Shown: positions 24,601 to 37,932, counted from the first letter of the stretch. The stretch: 64,000 nucleotides of DNA from Opisthorchis felineus (GCA_004794785.1 SJOL01007640.1:1-64000), one strand, 5' to 3'. Translations and numbers: made by a program. The notes: generated from the sequence alone by a model not told the origin.

Positions 24601-25695
24601 ATTCAAGTCGTGCAGGCACACCTGAAATCGACTTATCTGTTACGCCTCTTCTATTTCCATCTTCACCATCAATTGATCAGATAGAGCTGACCCAATAGAC
24701 AGTCCATTGCTACGTCGTCAATTTTCCGCTACACGAAGTTTTGGAAATGGAATTTTACTTTTGTTTGCCTTGTAGCACGAGGCCCTAATTAACCGAGAAT
24801 TGAGATGATATTGGGGCTAGCCATAGTGTAGTCAAAATATGGCCAAATGATTCCTCCAGAGGAACGTTTGTAAGTAAGGACTGGAGGTCTAGGTAACACA
24901 GCCTAATGAAAAATGTCAGTCGAGTTCACAAAACTTTCAGATGCAAATTGTGAGTTGCCGGCCCTTCTCTTATTGGGCTTCAGTATCTCCACGAATCATT
25001 TGGTTAGTTTGTGATAAGTTGAGCTAGTAGCGACTATGGTAGGACATAGTTGTTTGTTTTTGGCATACCGTAAAGTTCAAGTACATGTGACCCCTGTGGT
25101 TCAAAGTATTGGTTTTTCGACTGATATAAAACCGTGCAGTTTTAATATTTTTCTTTCCACTAGTGAGGCATTATCCGTCTGGGTATCTACCTTGAATTTC
25201 TTTGTGTCCGGTAGTATGGTCTGCATTATTGTAACGTAGGCCTGTTTATTGGGAGTGACTGTGCCAGATACTCTGTCTAGCTTCAAGGTAATTCGTCTCG
25301 CTAATCTGCTTCGAACTATCCGACAAAGTAATTGTTTTCTCTTCTGTTATTGAGTATTTCACAAGCGCCTGTGTTTCTAGTCCTTGAAAGTAAAATCGGC
25401 CCCTATTTGTGATTGTATTATTTTCTTTGATCAACCAATCTACGGTCGCACTCACAGTAGAGCTACACAGAGCCACATAGCTAGGAAGATAGTGAGATAT
25501 TCATACCCAGCGATGACCTTCAGTGTCTGTTCGGGGTACTAGAAGCTGGGTGAACTTCAAAAAAATTCGTTTAGGCTGTCCTTTCGAAACGACTTTTCGC
25601 TAGTCAGCCGGGAATACGTGGTGAATGTCCACAATATGCCACTGAGAGCCTGCCACATGTTCACCTGAAAGCAGTAATTTTTTAAGCAAGCCCAG
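21620..25695. other. Stretch without a supported gene
   Basis: Isolated acceptor or donor sites exist (for example acceptors near 24,947 and 24,985, and a short frame ending at a GTAATT donor near 25,290), but none could be chained. No repeat family recognised elsewhere in the window occurs here. Confidence 0.35.
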
Positions 25696-27058
25696 TGGAG
25701 GAAACTTCCTTGGATATCGTGAGTATCGGTTCAGTTTAGTCCAACGGTAGTCTGCGTACTGCACAGCTGGTAGGTGATAACCAAAGACAGATGATTCATT
25801 CGAGTCTCATGGCGGATTTACTCAAGATCATCACGTAACTGGATTAAAATCGAGCCAACTGCTGCAAGGTGCTAGGTTGTCCAGATTCTTGTACTACGAT
25901 AGCCGAACGAACCCAAAGCCCATCATACACAGCGCACGCAACTGAAGGGGGACAAATGCTTTACCAAATATAACATAGTCATAAAGTCACAAGTAGCATA
26001 CGCACGCAGATGGCCGGCGGTTTCGAAGCGAATACAACACGCGGCACCGGACAGGGAACAAATTGAAGTGGCCATCTGGCTCAGCAACAATAGTCTCCTC
26101 ACGGTCCACCCAAAATTCCTTGACTATTTACCTCTGTCTTAGTACCAGGCGAATGGACCTAATTGGACAACCCATCCTATTGTTCCGAACGACACTGTGG
26201 AATTTAGGGTGGTCGTGCTGTTCTTCCACTCGAGTGAGATTCGAGCGGGATTGCTTTAACAAAGGCAAATCAGTGTACTAATGTGATCCCCAGCACCATA
26301 GCTGATCAGAATGACAACAGTGAGGACACTTTCGCCTTCATGCTACCCGGGTGAGTTGACTGAGTCTATGCATTCTTACTCAGTGTCTCCACCCTCTCTG
26401 GCACGGGTAAATGCTTTCCGCCTGCATGAACGTACATTCGTTGCTGGTGTGAGTACAGATCAGCAAGATATAGATCCAGTAGTTCATTTATCTGTTCTTG
26501 ACTTTAAAATGTACGCATCATCACTTGACCAATCAAGCAGTGCTCTCTTGTTTTGTTCTGCCCGGGATAACCGCCTAGTCTATCAGTGTAGTACATGTCC
26601 GCAACCTGAGTACTATTCAGCCGCACAGAGGTGACTGTCTTGTCTCTTGATTTTTGCTCCGAATGATATCCCTGCTCTCATGCGTGTCCTACCGCTCGGA
26701 AAGAGAACACCTGAATCTCATCTCTGTGGTTCGTTTTTCATGATGGGATTCAATCAGTGTGCCATGAGTAAGAGCATTGGGATTGGCTTCCCCGCTCTTG
26801 AAGGTTTTATTTCTGCTTTTGGAATAATAATCCCTTCGGTTCAATTTGAAAAGGTAGGTTTCATAAAGTCCGAGTATTCTTTATAAGCTCAGACATCTGA
26901 CGGCTTATATCGCTTCAACATCGGGAACTAGTGATCGGTGGGGAACAATACGCCCTACGAAGTTCAAGGTGGAAGTATGCCCATGTTGTCAGAAATTCTA
27001 CGATTTTCCATTCACTCAATTGTTCACTTATCAGTTTGATTTACAACGACCTAGATAA
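25696..27058 (+). CDS. Candidate multi-exon gene with very short introns
   Basis: Eight exons can be joined in phase: 25696-25718, 26055-26103, 26143-26233, 26302-26350, 26384-26406, 26459-26630, 26706-26853 and 26888-27058 (TAA at 27056-27058). The introns after the first are 39, 68, 33, 52, 75 and 34 bases, a size range typical of trematode mini-introns. Donors include GTGAGT, GTGAGA, GTAAAT and GTAGGT; the one at 26104 (GTCCAC) is weak. One intron contains a TACTAAT branch-like site. Recognisable strings are EQIEVAIWLSNNSLLT, NDTVEFRVVVLFFHS, DTFAFMLPGVSTLSGT, HLSVLDFKMYASSLD, CSARDNRLVYQCSTC, a hydrophobic stretch GFPALEGFISAFGIII, and VCPCCQKFYDF. No family is recognised; a secreted or membrane protein is possible. 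The start codon was not found. In the last exon another frame is equally open, so the end is the least certain part. Confidence 0.38.
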
Positions 27059-27486
27059 CTTACCATGCCCTTCCATTAAAATAGATTACCAACCACTTTG
27101 TCGTGAAAGACATACAGCGATGTAGACCGTTGCTGCAATATAATCAAGAATCTGAACTTAACTCGAAATAGAGGGGCATGAAGCTTCTGTATCTTCCTCA
27201 AAGATAGATGTACTAGTCTCTTAACCAGCGGCTACCCAAAAAATCCTATGTATAGCATGAAAAGTGTTTCAAGCGAACTTCAGGTATCCCATTACAAAGA
27301 CCTCGTGGACAACTGAGTCTGTTCCAGAATGAAATGAATGTAAAACAGAAGATGATTTTATAAAGGCGGCTGCCGTTAGGAATGTTCCGAAATGCCAAAT
27401 TATGAAGAATTAGGATACAACATTCTGGACGCTATCCTTGAAGCACTTTGGTGGATCCGAATCAACACTCATCCATTCTTCTACCA

Positions 27487-27527
27487 CGGTGGTTCTCAAA
27501 CTTCTCAGCTGATTACCCCTTTGTCCT
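27487..27527 (+). mobile_element. Possible end of a hAT-type DNA transposon
   Basis: The string GGTGGTTCTCAAACTTCT, followed after a short gap by ACCCCTTTGTC, resembles the terminal inverted repeat of many animal hAT elements (CAGNGGTTCTCAAACTT...). The opposite end (AAGTTTGAGAACCAC) was not found nearby, so at most a fragment is present. Confidence 0.3.
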
Positions 27528-27736
27528 CGTTTGTCCGGGGCCAACACCACCTTGTCTTAAGTACATTAAATGAATAAGAAAACTCAAGACCCTCAAAGGA
27601 TATTCATCCTGATAGAGAATACCTTCCTGAAGCGTACATAACAGTATTCCCTGTCAGACTTGCTTCACTGTGTGATCGCTCTAAAAAGAGGCCAGAAGAG
27701 ACCTGACACTACACTTCCCTTGCGGTGGCTTCATGT

Positions 27737-27745
27737 GGGGGGGGG
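27737..27745 (+). repeat. Nine-base G run
   Basis: An uninterrupted run of nine G, followed shortly by an A/T-rich stretch of imperfect AATA/TAATA units to about 27,800. Confidence 0.85.
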
Positions 27746-28185
27746 AGGTTACAACACCCGAGGATTAATAATAATAGTGATAATACTAGTAATAACAAAC
27801 AAGGTATGTTGTGTCACTAAAAATATCGAGCTGAAAAAAACACAGGGATCCCCAGGGTGGAAAACATGAGTTATGTTTTGGTAGGTAAAGAAAAGCAGGA
27901 TAGTTACAGTCAAAAGTTTCTCTGAAGCCTATCGTTTCAGTACCGCAATAGGTGTTTTCAACCGAAGATGGCGTTCACGCATTTAGTTATGCAACTAAAA
28001 GTCCCAGTGAAAACTGATTTTAGCTGAGTCGTTCTCCAGTACAAATTTGGCCAGCTGTTTTTGACTAGTTTCCCTTTTAATTGTATTCACTACAATCGTA
28101 AATGTTTCATCAAGTCCCGCTATGGACACCCAGGTTTCGTAATCGGATCTATCAGGGAAAATAACACTGACTGGGAGGCATGACT

Positions 28186-28203
28186 GCACGCATAGCTGCG
28201 TGC
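28186..28203. repeat. Short perfect hairpin
   Basis: GCACGCA and TGCGTGC are exact reverse complements separated by TAGC. No neighbouring gene is supported, so this may be chance. Confidence 0.5.
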
Positions 28204-31200
28204 ATGTTGCTAGGAACACAACTACGTCTAAAACGAACGCCCTTAGACTGCTTTGTCCACGTATACAAGAGCCAAACCTACGGCTTAAAGGTCCATTGCT
28301 CTAAGCGACCAGGCCGTGTAGCGGATGAGAATGCAATGGCGGCTACCTGAATGATTTAGGCATAACAACCCAAAAAGGCATTTAATAAACGGAACAATCA
28401 TACCGATCAGTCAGACTGAGCACTCGTATAATGCACCCACCAAATTCTCTCACCCGACTTCACTCCGCCGCCTCCGTACAGCCCTCCCGCCCCCACTAAG
28501 AAAAGCTATTGTGCCTGATGCCTCTGGAGGACAAGATATTTTTCAATGCCTCATTTACAAATTACATGATTTTTCAATTATCTAAAGCGGATCCATCTAA
28601 AAAAGTAGATATTTTCATACAAAACTCCTTGTTACACGCTAAAAGGTAAACTAAAAACGTTTAAAAATGATTATTTAGAGGGACATGAAGTTGTGCTAGC
28701 TTAATTGGTCGACGGCATCTGCTGACAAGTGGATACGGCAAGGGTTTGATAATGCCCCGATATTTTTAGAAACATGCTGTTTTTATACTTCATGTTGAAA
28801 GAGCAGCACGTGAGATGAATTAATTGATAATTGCATGAAGTTTAATTCATTATGATTTGAAGAGGCGTCTAACTCTCTCGATACGCCTTATCAAGAAAAT
28901 ATAGAACGGATCCATTGAAATAAACGCCATAGTCATTTTCAATCTGTGCTGTCCCATGCGGCAAGTATTCAACCACCATCTTATGTTTCAATGAAAGCTT
29001 GTATAATTCTTCCTAATTGACCCAACAGTAATCGTCCGTATGACGGGGACGAAACCGCACTCTGATATTAGGTATTGCCTGCGTCCATTTGCTCATTTAC
29101 GGAATGCTCTGCACTTCATTAGTAATGCATCTGAACCAAACTCACAAATGAAAATTTTTCGAATGCTAGATAATCAAAGACAAACAGTGTTGGGCCCGAG
29201 CCTTAATGTATTAAAAACTGACAAACTACTCCTGCTTTGCCATTTCCCCCACATATTTGGAAGTAACGATTAGAAGGACTTACTGTATTTTGCTTGTATG
29301 GTGCTTGTATCTTGCTTGCCACTTGTGTCCTGGACACGTAAGGTTGCCATCTTAAAGAACGACGACAAAATATGCGGGTGTCACCTTAGCGAGCTGAAAC
29401 GAGACGGAACATGTCAGTCTAACCTGTTCAAGGCCACAAGTGTTTGCCCTACAATTAATGGACACATGTGGTCAAACAAAAAAAGCTATGAAGACAAGTC
29501 AAAACCTGAACCATATGAACCACAGATAAACACAACTGGTTACTAAAACGCCTGAGTGGGAATCTCGTGCTGCACGGAAAATCACAGGACTTCTAGTGTT
29601 AGTACACGGGTTAAATAGTGCAGTCCTGAACGAAATCGCTCGTAGCACTGTGCACTTAACAACAAAGTGCCTTGCATTAAAACTTGATGATAGCTAGCTG
29701 CGAACTCTTGTGGAAACAGCGGAGCGACTCTTCGTTATAGCGAATACATCCCTGTTAATGACACATTCAGCGACAATCTGCGGATTGAGTGGAAAGCGTG
29801 CAGTCTGAGAAAAGCGATTCTATAACGCTTAGAGTGACTAATCTTTTGAATACTTTCGTGTACTGCATGATCTGAACGGTTAGCTCGTTTGTTTGGAGCC
29901 CTTTACTTGTAGCAGTCATGTTCATAATGGATGTATAAAATGACACCTTATGCTAACAAAGTGAGGACAAACCGCCTTGATACCTCGCTAGGCCTGCCAT
30001 TTTCAATTCGCTATTTGTATTCCCGGGTTAGCTTTGGAGATATATCAAGCTAACCGGCTGTCACAACAACAAGACCCGGGTGCTTTTGGTCCCGTTAGGC
30101 AAAGGTGATGCATCCATATTCATACAAACGCACGTCATCAGGGTTTTAGGCTTAGTTGAATCAAACACCTTGTTTCTATGGTGAAACTTTATACTATTTA
30201 GGTTGGTTTTTAATGAAATGACGTTAGTTCATGTATCTTTCTACCATGATGTGCCTCCTAAAATGACCATTCCACGAGTGATGGTATTTGCACAACTTCG
30301 AAGATTCGACTATGGCAGCTTATCTGCCTAAAATGCAGTGCTTGACAAGGATCTCAAGGCAAAGAGGACCGTAAATGACCAGCTGTTGCTAATTTACACC
30401 CTGGACTAACGATATGTTGCAGTGGCAAGAGTATTCGGTTGTTGTTGTGAAGCCTTCAGGAGGATAAATATAATGCTGAATTTCGAATCTGGTATTGATT
30501 CGCTTGCAATAATTCATTTTTCTGCCTAATATCAGGTCAGTTCAATCGGGCTTAATAAGGCAGAACGATTAAGTTATGTCGTCACAAATTCAGCGCACAG
30601 TGCCTGAAGTCTAAAGACAAAAGTGAACATTAGCCAGATGAAGGATCTTAGAGACATGTGAATTTTACACTGCATCAAAATCCACTATGATTAACTTGCG
30701 TCCTCAAGGTGGATGGTTCGTAACGTCTGTGTGACTAAAACTAACTTTCGATAATCAGAATAGGATCAAATGACCAGACTAGAAAGTCAGTGAAACTATG
30801 TGTGGACTGTTTTGTCCCACATCGTAACCATGTTTCCTTCAGCGACCAAGTTCAGTGGGAATGCTCGTAACAATTAGCATCGTGTGAGAGTTACTTTATC
30901 GTAAGCGTTTCGGACAACGTGCGAATTACTCAGCAAACGTACTTTCTAGTTCGCATCCATTTAGCTCGTATGATGGGTCATTGTTGTATAAAATATGCAA
31001 ACTGTAGATCCATTTGTTGACATTCCTTCATTGCTGGCCTTTAAGTCACTTGTTTGTACGCCAGCTATAAACCGAATTTTTAATGTATTTGGAAGCAGAC
31101 CGTTGGTGGATTTTAAACCTCATATCGTAAAACTTTACATCAGCTGGGAGCGTTTCCAAGCCATAATCTTACTAGTTAAAATGCGGGAGCTGAACAAGGC

Positions 31201-31813
31201 AGCCGGTCACTGTTTCGTGGATCAGCTCCCTGGTACTGAGCTCAGTCAGCTGACACTGCGCTACGAAACCCTCGCACTGGCATTGGTCAATCGTTTTATC
31301 CAATCATCAGTTGCATACCAGATGAGTGACCTTGCTTGACTCTGGGCCACGCGGCAATTGGCTAATGAGACCAAGAACATGTGGCAAGCGCCTACATGTG
31401 CCGTATGGCCAAATGCGACACTTTGCTGCCGCCGACACAGGGACAAATACCGGGATGACACTGGACTTAAAAGTTCCGGTTAGATTACTTGCATTCACGC
31501 TACACAACTGATTTGATGAGATTTCGTTATGATCAAGAAATTGCTTTATTGGATTAATGTGTGGGTGGCGATTCTCATGTCAGGATTTGCACAAAGCTTT
31601 AAACCTGAACAGAGTGAGTGATCGTTTACTATCCTATGCCCTGGGTGTTCTGTTAACGAACATCAGTGAGGTGTAAGCGACAAATTGATATACATAATCG
31701 TTCTTCTATGGTATCAACGTTTCTAGCGCTATTGTATATTTAGTTGTGGGTGGTTGCGGGATTTGTAGAATTCACTTTCATATCAGTCCTCCTGTACTGG
31801 CGCAATTATTCTG
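28204..31813. other. Stretch without a supported gene
   Basis: Open frames at 29,040-29,546 and 30,995-31,339 lack motifs and convincing splice sites. Nothing else is visible. Confidence 0.4.
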
Positions 31814-31956
31814 GTAAAGGGTGGAGAAGCATTAGACTCGGGTTTCGTTCTTATTACAGCCCATCTGCAGTGCATGTCCTTGGACTTGCCGGGGCTTGAA
31901 CTCCCTATACCTGAGCGAGCGTGTTACCGCCACTCCATCAGCACACGCTGGACCCA
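31814..31956 (-). mobile_element. tRNA-derived SINE-like repeat, family B, copy 1
   Basis: On the minus strand the copy shows a tRNA-like A box (TGGAGTGGCGGTAACACGC) and a B box (GAGTTCAAGCCCCGGCA) spaced as in a tRNA. It continues with GACATGCAC, AACGAAACCCGAGT and TTCTCCACCCTTT. The same order and strings occur on the plus strand at 58,371-58,519. Such repeats are transcribed by RNA polymerase III when intact. Confidence 0.7.
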
Positions 31957-32720
31957 CCGGAATTACTATGTTTCTGTGATTTAGAACTCCCCAAAACAAA
32001 CGGATATTCTTTTTCCCATGACATAACACAGTATTGATGATGGTGTTGAGATCCTACCGACAGAATTTCATAAACAAGAAATTTAGTTGGGTCTCCCTTT
32101 GAAGCCAATGTAATTTGCAAATGCGTGTACTTCGCCAAGTGGCTATCTTGTTCAGTCAACCCAGAGATGGGTGAAATTCCTCTTTGTAATACCTGATGAC
32201 TTGGTCTCCTTTGCATTTTACAGGCCCTGTTTAGCAATTTCTGCGGGCGACCTATCGGGCGCCTGGCCGCTGGTCAACTAGATTCCAAATAGCAGCCTAA
32301 CTGCCTTAGCGATAAAATTATACGACCACCTTTGCTATTTCCCGGCATGAATCACCGTCGTCCCACAACTTCACCACGGCTGAGTGATTCAGCCGGCTTT
32401 AGCGCTGCCTCAACCTCACAATTGCCCTGGGGACGGCGATAGACCACCTGCGTCGGGTTCGATTCACATGGTAGGCGTGCTATGTTCGCCTGCTGCAGAC
32501 GCTTGAGGGAGTTATGAACCGCAAACTACTAGCTGAATAGTATCTAACATTCCACCGAAGGGATGTTACTGCACCATTAGTCTTGTGTTGTGCGTAATCC
32601 CCCAGACCCCGTATAACGGTCGACAAAAGAGGATAGGAAGTCTCAAAGCTGAGGTCTAACATTCCGAAACATAAGGAGTACGCTCCTGTAATATTTTTGG
32701 CTCACATGGGTGGACCATAA

Positions 32721-32830
32721 GCTCCCGATAGTTCAGTGGTAAAGCCGTGAACTTAATGACCGGAAGGTCCACTCTCCAAACCCAAACTCCGCATCTCGAC
32801 CACTCGTCTCTAGGCCTCAGGCCTCCTGCT
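32721..32830 (+). mobile_element. tRNA-derived SINE-like repeat, family A, copy 1
   Basis: It reads ATAGTTCAGTGGTAAAGCC (A box), GACCGGAAGGTCC, a degenerate B box and then GCATCTCGACCACTCGTCTC with TAGGCCT. The order matches the reverse complements of the copies at 42.5 and 44.8 kb. It is the most diverged copy. Confidence 0.55.
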
Positions 32831-34106
32831 TCCTTTGGGTGACATGACAGCTAGACACCGACAGAGTGCTACAGCTGAACGATTATTCTCGTTACTTTGT
32901 GGTTATGGGTAGGCAAGTGGTTACTATTTTGGGTTGACCCTCGTAGTTTTCTCAGAGCAGCTAACACAGTCATGCATCTGTTTCGACCGGGACGTAGTTG
33001 GTCATGGAATGCTGTGTTCTGTCGTTTTCTGTTCTTCCTAACAGCCCCTCAAATCAAAGGACAGGTTTGCTTTTGACGATGATTGATAAGTCATTTTGAT
33101 AGTATACTTTTATGGTATGGTGGTATAAATATCGATCTGGCAACAATAAAGTGGTTGTTTGCAACACGACATTACGTGTAGCACGGACAATTTTTGCTAG
33201 CAAATCATGGTTCTCGTAGTTTTTAGTGATTGGACTAGATAGATGAATATACTATCCATGGACTCGGTGAAGTGAACCACTTGGCGTTTATTTGCTCATC
33301 CTATCATTGTTCCGTAGGAAATTTTCATTGTCACTTTGAAGAAGTTACTATGATTGCTTCCAACGTTTCTGCTCAAATCGTCTGTGAAAAGCCTCTCGTT
33401 CGTCTTTCTAGGAAGCTTAGCCCGCGTGTTATCTTCACGTCATTCGCCCACCGCCGGTCTTTTGGAAGGTGTATACTAGCTCACCCTCAGTTTTCAACGC
33501 TAACTTGTTTTTAATCATGGAATCTTTTCAACTCAAATACCGGGGTTCACTCATGTCAAACCTTCTTATCGTTTATTAGGCCAACAGTCCCTCCTCAATC
33601 CCGAAATTCCCCAAACTCTCCACTGTTAAGATTTTGCAAGTGACGGTCCGCCGTTCAAAACAGGCGCCAGTCATCAAGATTTCTGGTCTGTCTAACTTTA
33701 CCGCCTTGGTGTCCACATCCTCCAACCCAGAGGAACGCTTTTTTTGTGGCTTCTGTTTACTGCGTAAACATACACACAAATGACAGAGGGAGAAATATGA
33801 CACTCAGTGTGTTTTCTCACTTACTCATTCACTCGCTCGTGCATTCGCTGAGTTTATCTACCTCCGTCAGTGTTAGGCACTCGACAGGAGGTCGGATGTT
33901 TGCTCACCGGTCCGCTGGTTGTCATGACAGGCTGGTAACCTGATCTTGTAACGGCTTTGCGTAGCACCGACACTTTGCTTTTGAGCATAAATCACAAGTG
34001 TTCACCAAGAAACCCGAGTACGATTGTCGGAATTACATCCACAAGGGATGTTACAACTGTTGTGGCATGTAACATCTTGGTCATGAACAGTCGTTAGCTT
34101 CGAACA

Positions 34107-34119
34107 CCCCCCCCCCCCC
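34107..34119 (+). repeat. Thirteen-base C run
   Basis: An uninterrupted poly-C tract, equal to poly-G on the minus strand. Confidence 0.9.
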
Positions 34120-37100
34120 AGCGATGTATGGCATGGAAGTCACATTTGCACTAACTGATTCTGATGGTGCCGTAGACATGTTTTCTAAGAAGCCTGGGCT
34201 TCCGGTCACGTAATTTATGAGGCCTCATCTAGTTCTTGAGAACCACCCTTAGAATATCAGGTGCATGTCTAGTTAACGAGGAAGTTTGTCGTGCAGCTAT
34301 CAGTATTCTTCCACGAACAGTTGCAAGCATAGCTATCTCTGCTATCCAAGGTTTAAACTTTAAATCACCATAGTACGAAGACCCAGCCGACCCTGCCTAG
34401 CATGATTCACTCACATCCGATGGTTCCGACTTTTTTTTATCGTATCGTGATTGTCTACACTGCACAAGTTTCATTACTGAGCTTCAGTGGAGGTCTGCTG
34501 ATCGACTTGCGGGTTATAACGTGCACCAACGTACTGCAGTTCTGTGGGCTGTCATTGTGGTCACAACAATGACAAGTTTTAGAACTTAGCATACGAGCCG
34601 AACCATCCTGTAGGTCTACTCGTTTCGCCTGACGAACCCTCGCTTATCTTTCTTTTGAATCATGAGAACTGTTAGTAAATCTCATTAACCCCACGCTGTT
34701 TTTCGCGATACAAATTTGCAGTGTTGTGGACGGAAGGAGAGCTAAGCCGCAACAACAAATGTTCTTTGAGTTAGTTTTGCACAGCTGTTTTTTTTAAAGT
34801 TTTCTGTGAGAATTTTGATGATCGGTCACATTTAATTACCCCCTGTGTAGTACTATCACTATGGTTCCACGCGTCGTGAGTTTTTTAAATCTCATTAAAT
34901 CCTAGAGCTTCCTGAGTAGGTCGACTACAATGTCGAATTTGGCAGTGGTGAGATGCACGTCGAAAGTTTCAAATATTAGCGACGCTCACTTTCCGTTTTT
35001 CTTCTAGTACACACTCATCTTAACTAAAAGACGTTATTTGGATTCAGGCGGATCTATCTGAGAACTGAACCTTATACGAAAGTGTAACGCTGATAGCAAT
35101 GGGAATCGCCTCAGGCCTGACGCAGCTGCTTCTCACTAGAAGAACAAGCCATGAACGTTTGACACCCAATTTAATCGTACTATTTTTCGGACTCCATTCT
35201 GTTAACACTTTCCAATAACTACCCGGGCAGTATACTGAAACTTTTTGGTGATACTTTGCATATTCAAGAACACTTACAGAAAAGCCAGAAAAATGTTTGA
35301 CTCCGCCACATCGGTATACAGCCTATTACTGGCTCCGTCAGGTAGTTTCGTAAATGTTATTCCTCAGAAGGACATTATTCTACAGGAAACTGAATCTGTG
35401 GACCTAAAATGTGCATCGCTCAAGTTGACCATAGCAGCTTCCATTTCGCGTTATCAAGTCATCGGTTGTACTCCGCGAACAATTCGCCAATCAGGGTTTG
35501 AAGTGAAAAACACGGATTTCTCTGGTAGACACTATTCAGATATACATAGTAACCGTCCCAGCCACATTAACCTGACAAGCTCTTAGATGAATCCGACACA
35601 TTGACCAGAACCCGCTTACGGACCGTTTCATTAAGCATATGCTACAGCAAGCTAATGCCTGCTACGCTACAAAGACATCACTAATCAATTTCCTAAATAC
35701 CTTTCAATACTGTTGGATCGGAGAGGCCAAGTTTCTCAGCCATAGGATAGGACTGCTCTCACGATCGTTTTGTAGACACTGTCCTTTAACCTCAGTGAAA
35801 TTCCTTTCTGACACCAAAGGTGACGTAAGTTGCTCAGGTGTTGTGTATACTAACTCAATCCGTCACAGTGTATTCACGGTTTATGCGGCTGCAGAAATAA
35901 GTAAACCTGTTCACAAACCCAGGTTCCACATTCCGAAGTTTCAAGGAGATAAATGGGACCAGAAAATCCTGAAGTAAGACCCTACACTATGAAGGCGCAA
36001 ACTGCATGATGAAACAGGGAGTTGCTTCTGATATTCTGTGTAGAATAGTTTGTGCGGATGTGTGATTGTCAAGTGAGACAGTAATGTTATTAGCATAACC
36101 CAATTCTACGGATGTTCTTCAGAAAACGATTTCTTCATCCAGATTCACGCTCCCTCGGAGGGTACACTCTAGATTGGTGTCAATATCAGAAGTAAACAAA
36201 AGTAGGGGAAATAACCCTGGTGAAACTAGCCAGGCGGGGGAAACGTTTTGATAGCTTATTGTGAACCCCAACGGGACCAGAAGTGCGGGAATATTATTCA
36301 CACATTTCGTGGTCATTCCTCGTTGGCCAATTATGTGTTGCAGAGCTATGCTATCCATGGAGTGGAAGGCTCATTTAAAGTAATGAAAACCGCCTCATTT
36401 GGTCGCGTGCATGCATGGCGTTGCTCAAGCACCTGGCATAATGTGAAGTTGTGGTCAGTAATACCCCTTACCTGGTCGAAGTCTTCCTGGTGCTCTCGGA
36501 CTTAGATCTCGTTTGGTGAGGTCAAACGTTGCTAGTAGTCGTTTTACAACCTGCGTAAGGCCTATATCTCTACGGTTGGAGCGGTCGCTTCGGGTATCTT
36601 TCTGAATGAAGGTACATTGATTGATCGGCTACTGTTTGCTGGAATAGATTCTTGTTCCAAAATGAGTGTAAACATCCTGATCAAAATAAGATACAAAGAC
36701 GCATGAGCGTCATTCAAAGATGCTGATGGGAGCTTATCTGACCTCGTGGTTCGATAAAGCGTCAATGCAGAAACGCATACCAATACTTCAGAAACGGGAG
36801 GAGGGTGTAAGCTCACAGACCACGGCTCAAGCTGAACAATCCGAATGTTAGCCATAGGTGCAGGGGAAGCCTACCAACTCAACGGTTTTCGAAAATATTC
36901 GGCCTAGTAGTTAATACGCTAGTTCTTGTTGAATGTCAAATTTCCAAAATCACCTTTGATAATCTCAGTAACAGCCGGTTTTGTCGGTCCCGTTTTGTGT
37001 AGTAGATGAAACTCCGAACTTTCCCAGTCCTTACTTTTTAGAGCCTTCTGATTCCAGCAGGTCCGTCTGTCCGCACATAAACTGCTTGAGTTGACGTCTA

Positions 37101-37148
37101 ACGGACATTCTTGCTGGATTATACTCAGTCCAGAGCGATAAAGCTTAT

Positions 37149-37158
37149 CCCCCCCCCC
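37149..37158 (+). repeat. Ten-base C run
   Basis: An uninterrupted poly-C tract. Confidence 0.9.
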
Positions 37159-37912
37159 AGAAGCGGTAGTGACCGTTTTGAAATCCAGTGCTTATTTGTT
37201 GACTCCTGAGAAGCACAACATGCCAAGTCCCCTGTCATTTGAACGGTGGGGCTTTGCTCTAGTTACGGCTGACGTCTGCTGAGGATGTTGCCTTAAAAAC
37301 GCCGCACAGGCTAGTTTGACGGGGCCGTTTAACCTGTGGGTCGTAAAATTCTCTGATGGTAAACTGAAGAGTTTATTTAGCAGGTCTCCCCTTGAAATTC
37401 GTTAAAAATTTACACCGGACGAGAGCATGAACTGAACCGCTGTGAGTGGTCCAGAAAAATCGATTCATGGATGTAGCTTCGCTGTTAGCTGCCAATGGTT
37501 ATGCGGTCGATTTGGCTGCATGGTTGTTCATCAGTAAAAAGACACCAGATAGCGCAGCAGCGTTTGTGGTGTCTGAACTCAGCTGCCGAGAAACAACGGG
37601 CGTTCGGTAAAACGCTGCAAAAGACGGTCACCTCTGTGGTCAAGCTAAACAGGCCACTGAGTCGCGTCTTTGGTGGACTGAGACGTCCTGCTTGTCTACT
37701 GAGAAAGCCAGTGGCCAGAAGAATATTCGAATTCATTGTACCAGTTAGAAGAGTGGTTAGTTTTTAGTAAAAAGTATCTTCACCGAATCAGGGCTCCATT
37801 TATGCCACAAATAAAGAACGAATATGGCTTCGGCTGGTACGGGTTCTATTGGAAGTTGAAAAATGGGCAGCCAAAAAGCGGTTATTTACGAGGATTCGGT
37901 TGAGTAGGGGTG

Positions 37913-37932
37913 ACTCAGCTCGGGAGCTGAGT
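37913..37932. repeat. Perfect 9-bp hairpin with two-base spacer
   Basis: ACTCAGCTC (37913-37921) and GAGCTGAGT (37924-37932) are exact reverse complements with GG between them. The near-palindrome could extrude as a cruciform or be the remnant of a small transposon end. No neighbouring gene is supported. Confidence 0.6.

Larger units (their letters stand above)
32831..37912. other. Stretch without a supported gene; contains homopolymer C runs
   Basis: No exon chain was found. A minus-strand frame at 33,803-33,576 ends next to an AATAAA-like string but shows no motif. Frames at 35,245-35,977 are long but unsupported. The stretch carries a 13-base C run at 34,107-34,119 and a 10-base C run at 37,149-37,158. 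Confidence 0.35.

Noticed and set aside
27995..28219. Minus-strand frame with plausible amino acid composition
   Set aside because: No usable donor at its end and no partner exon could be found.
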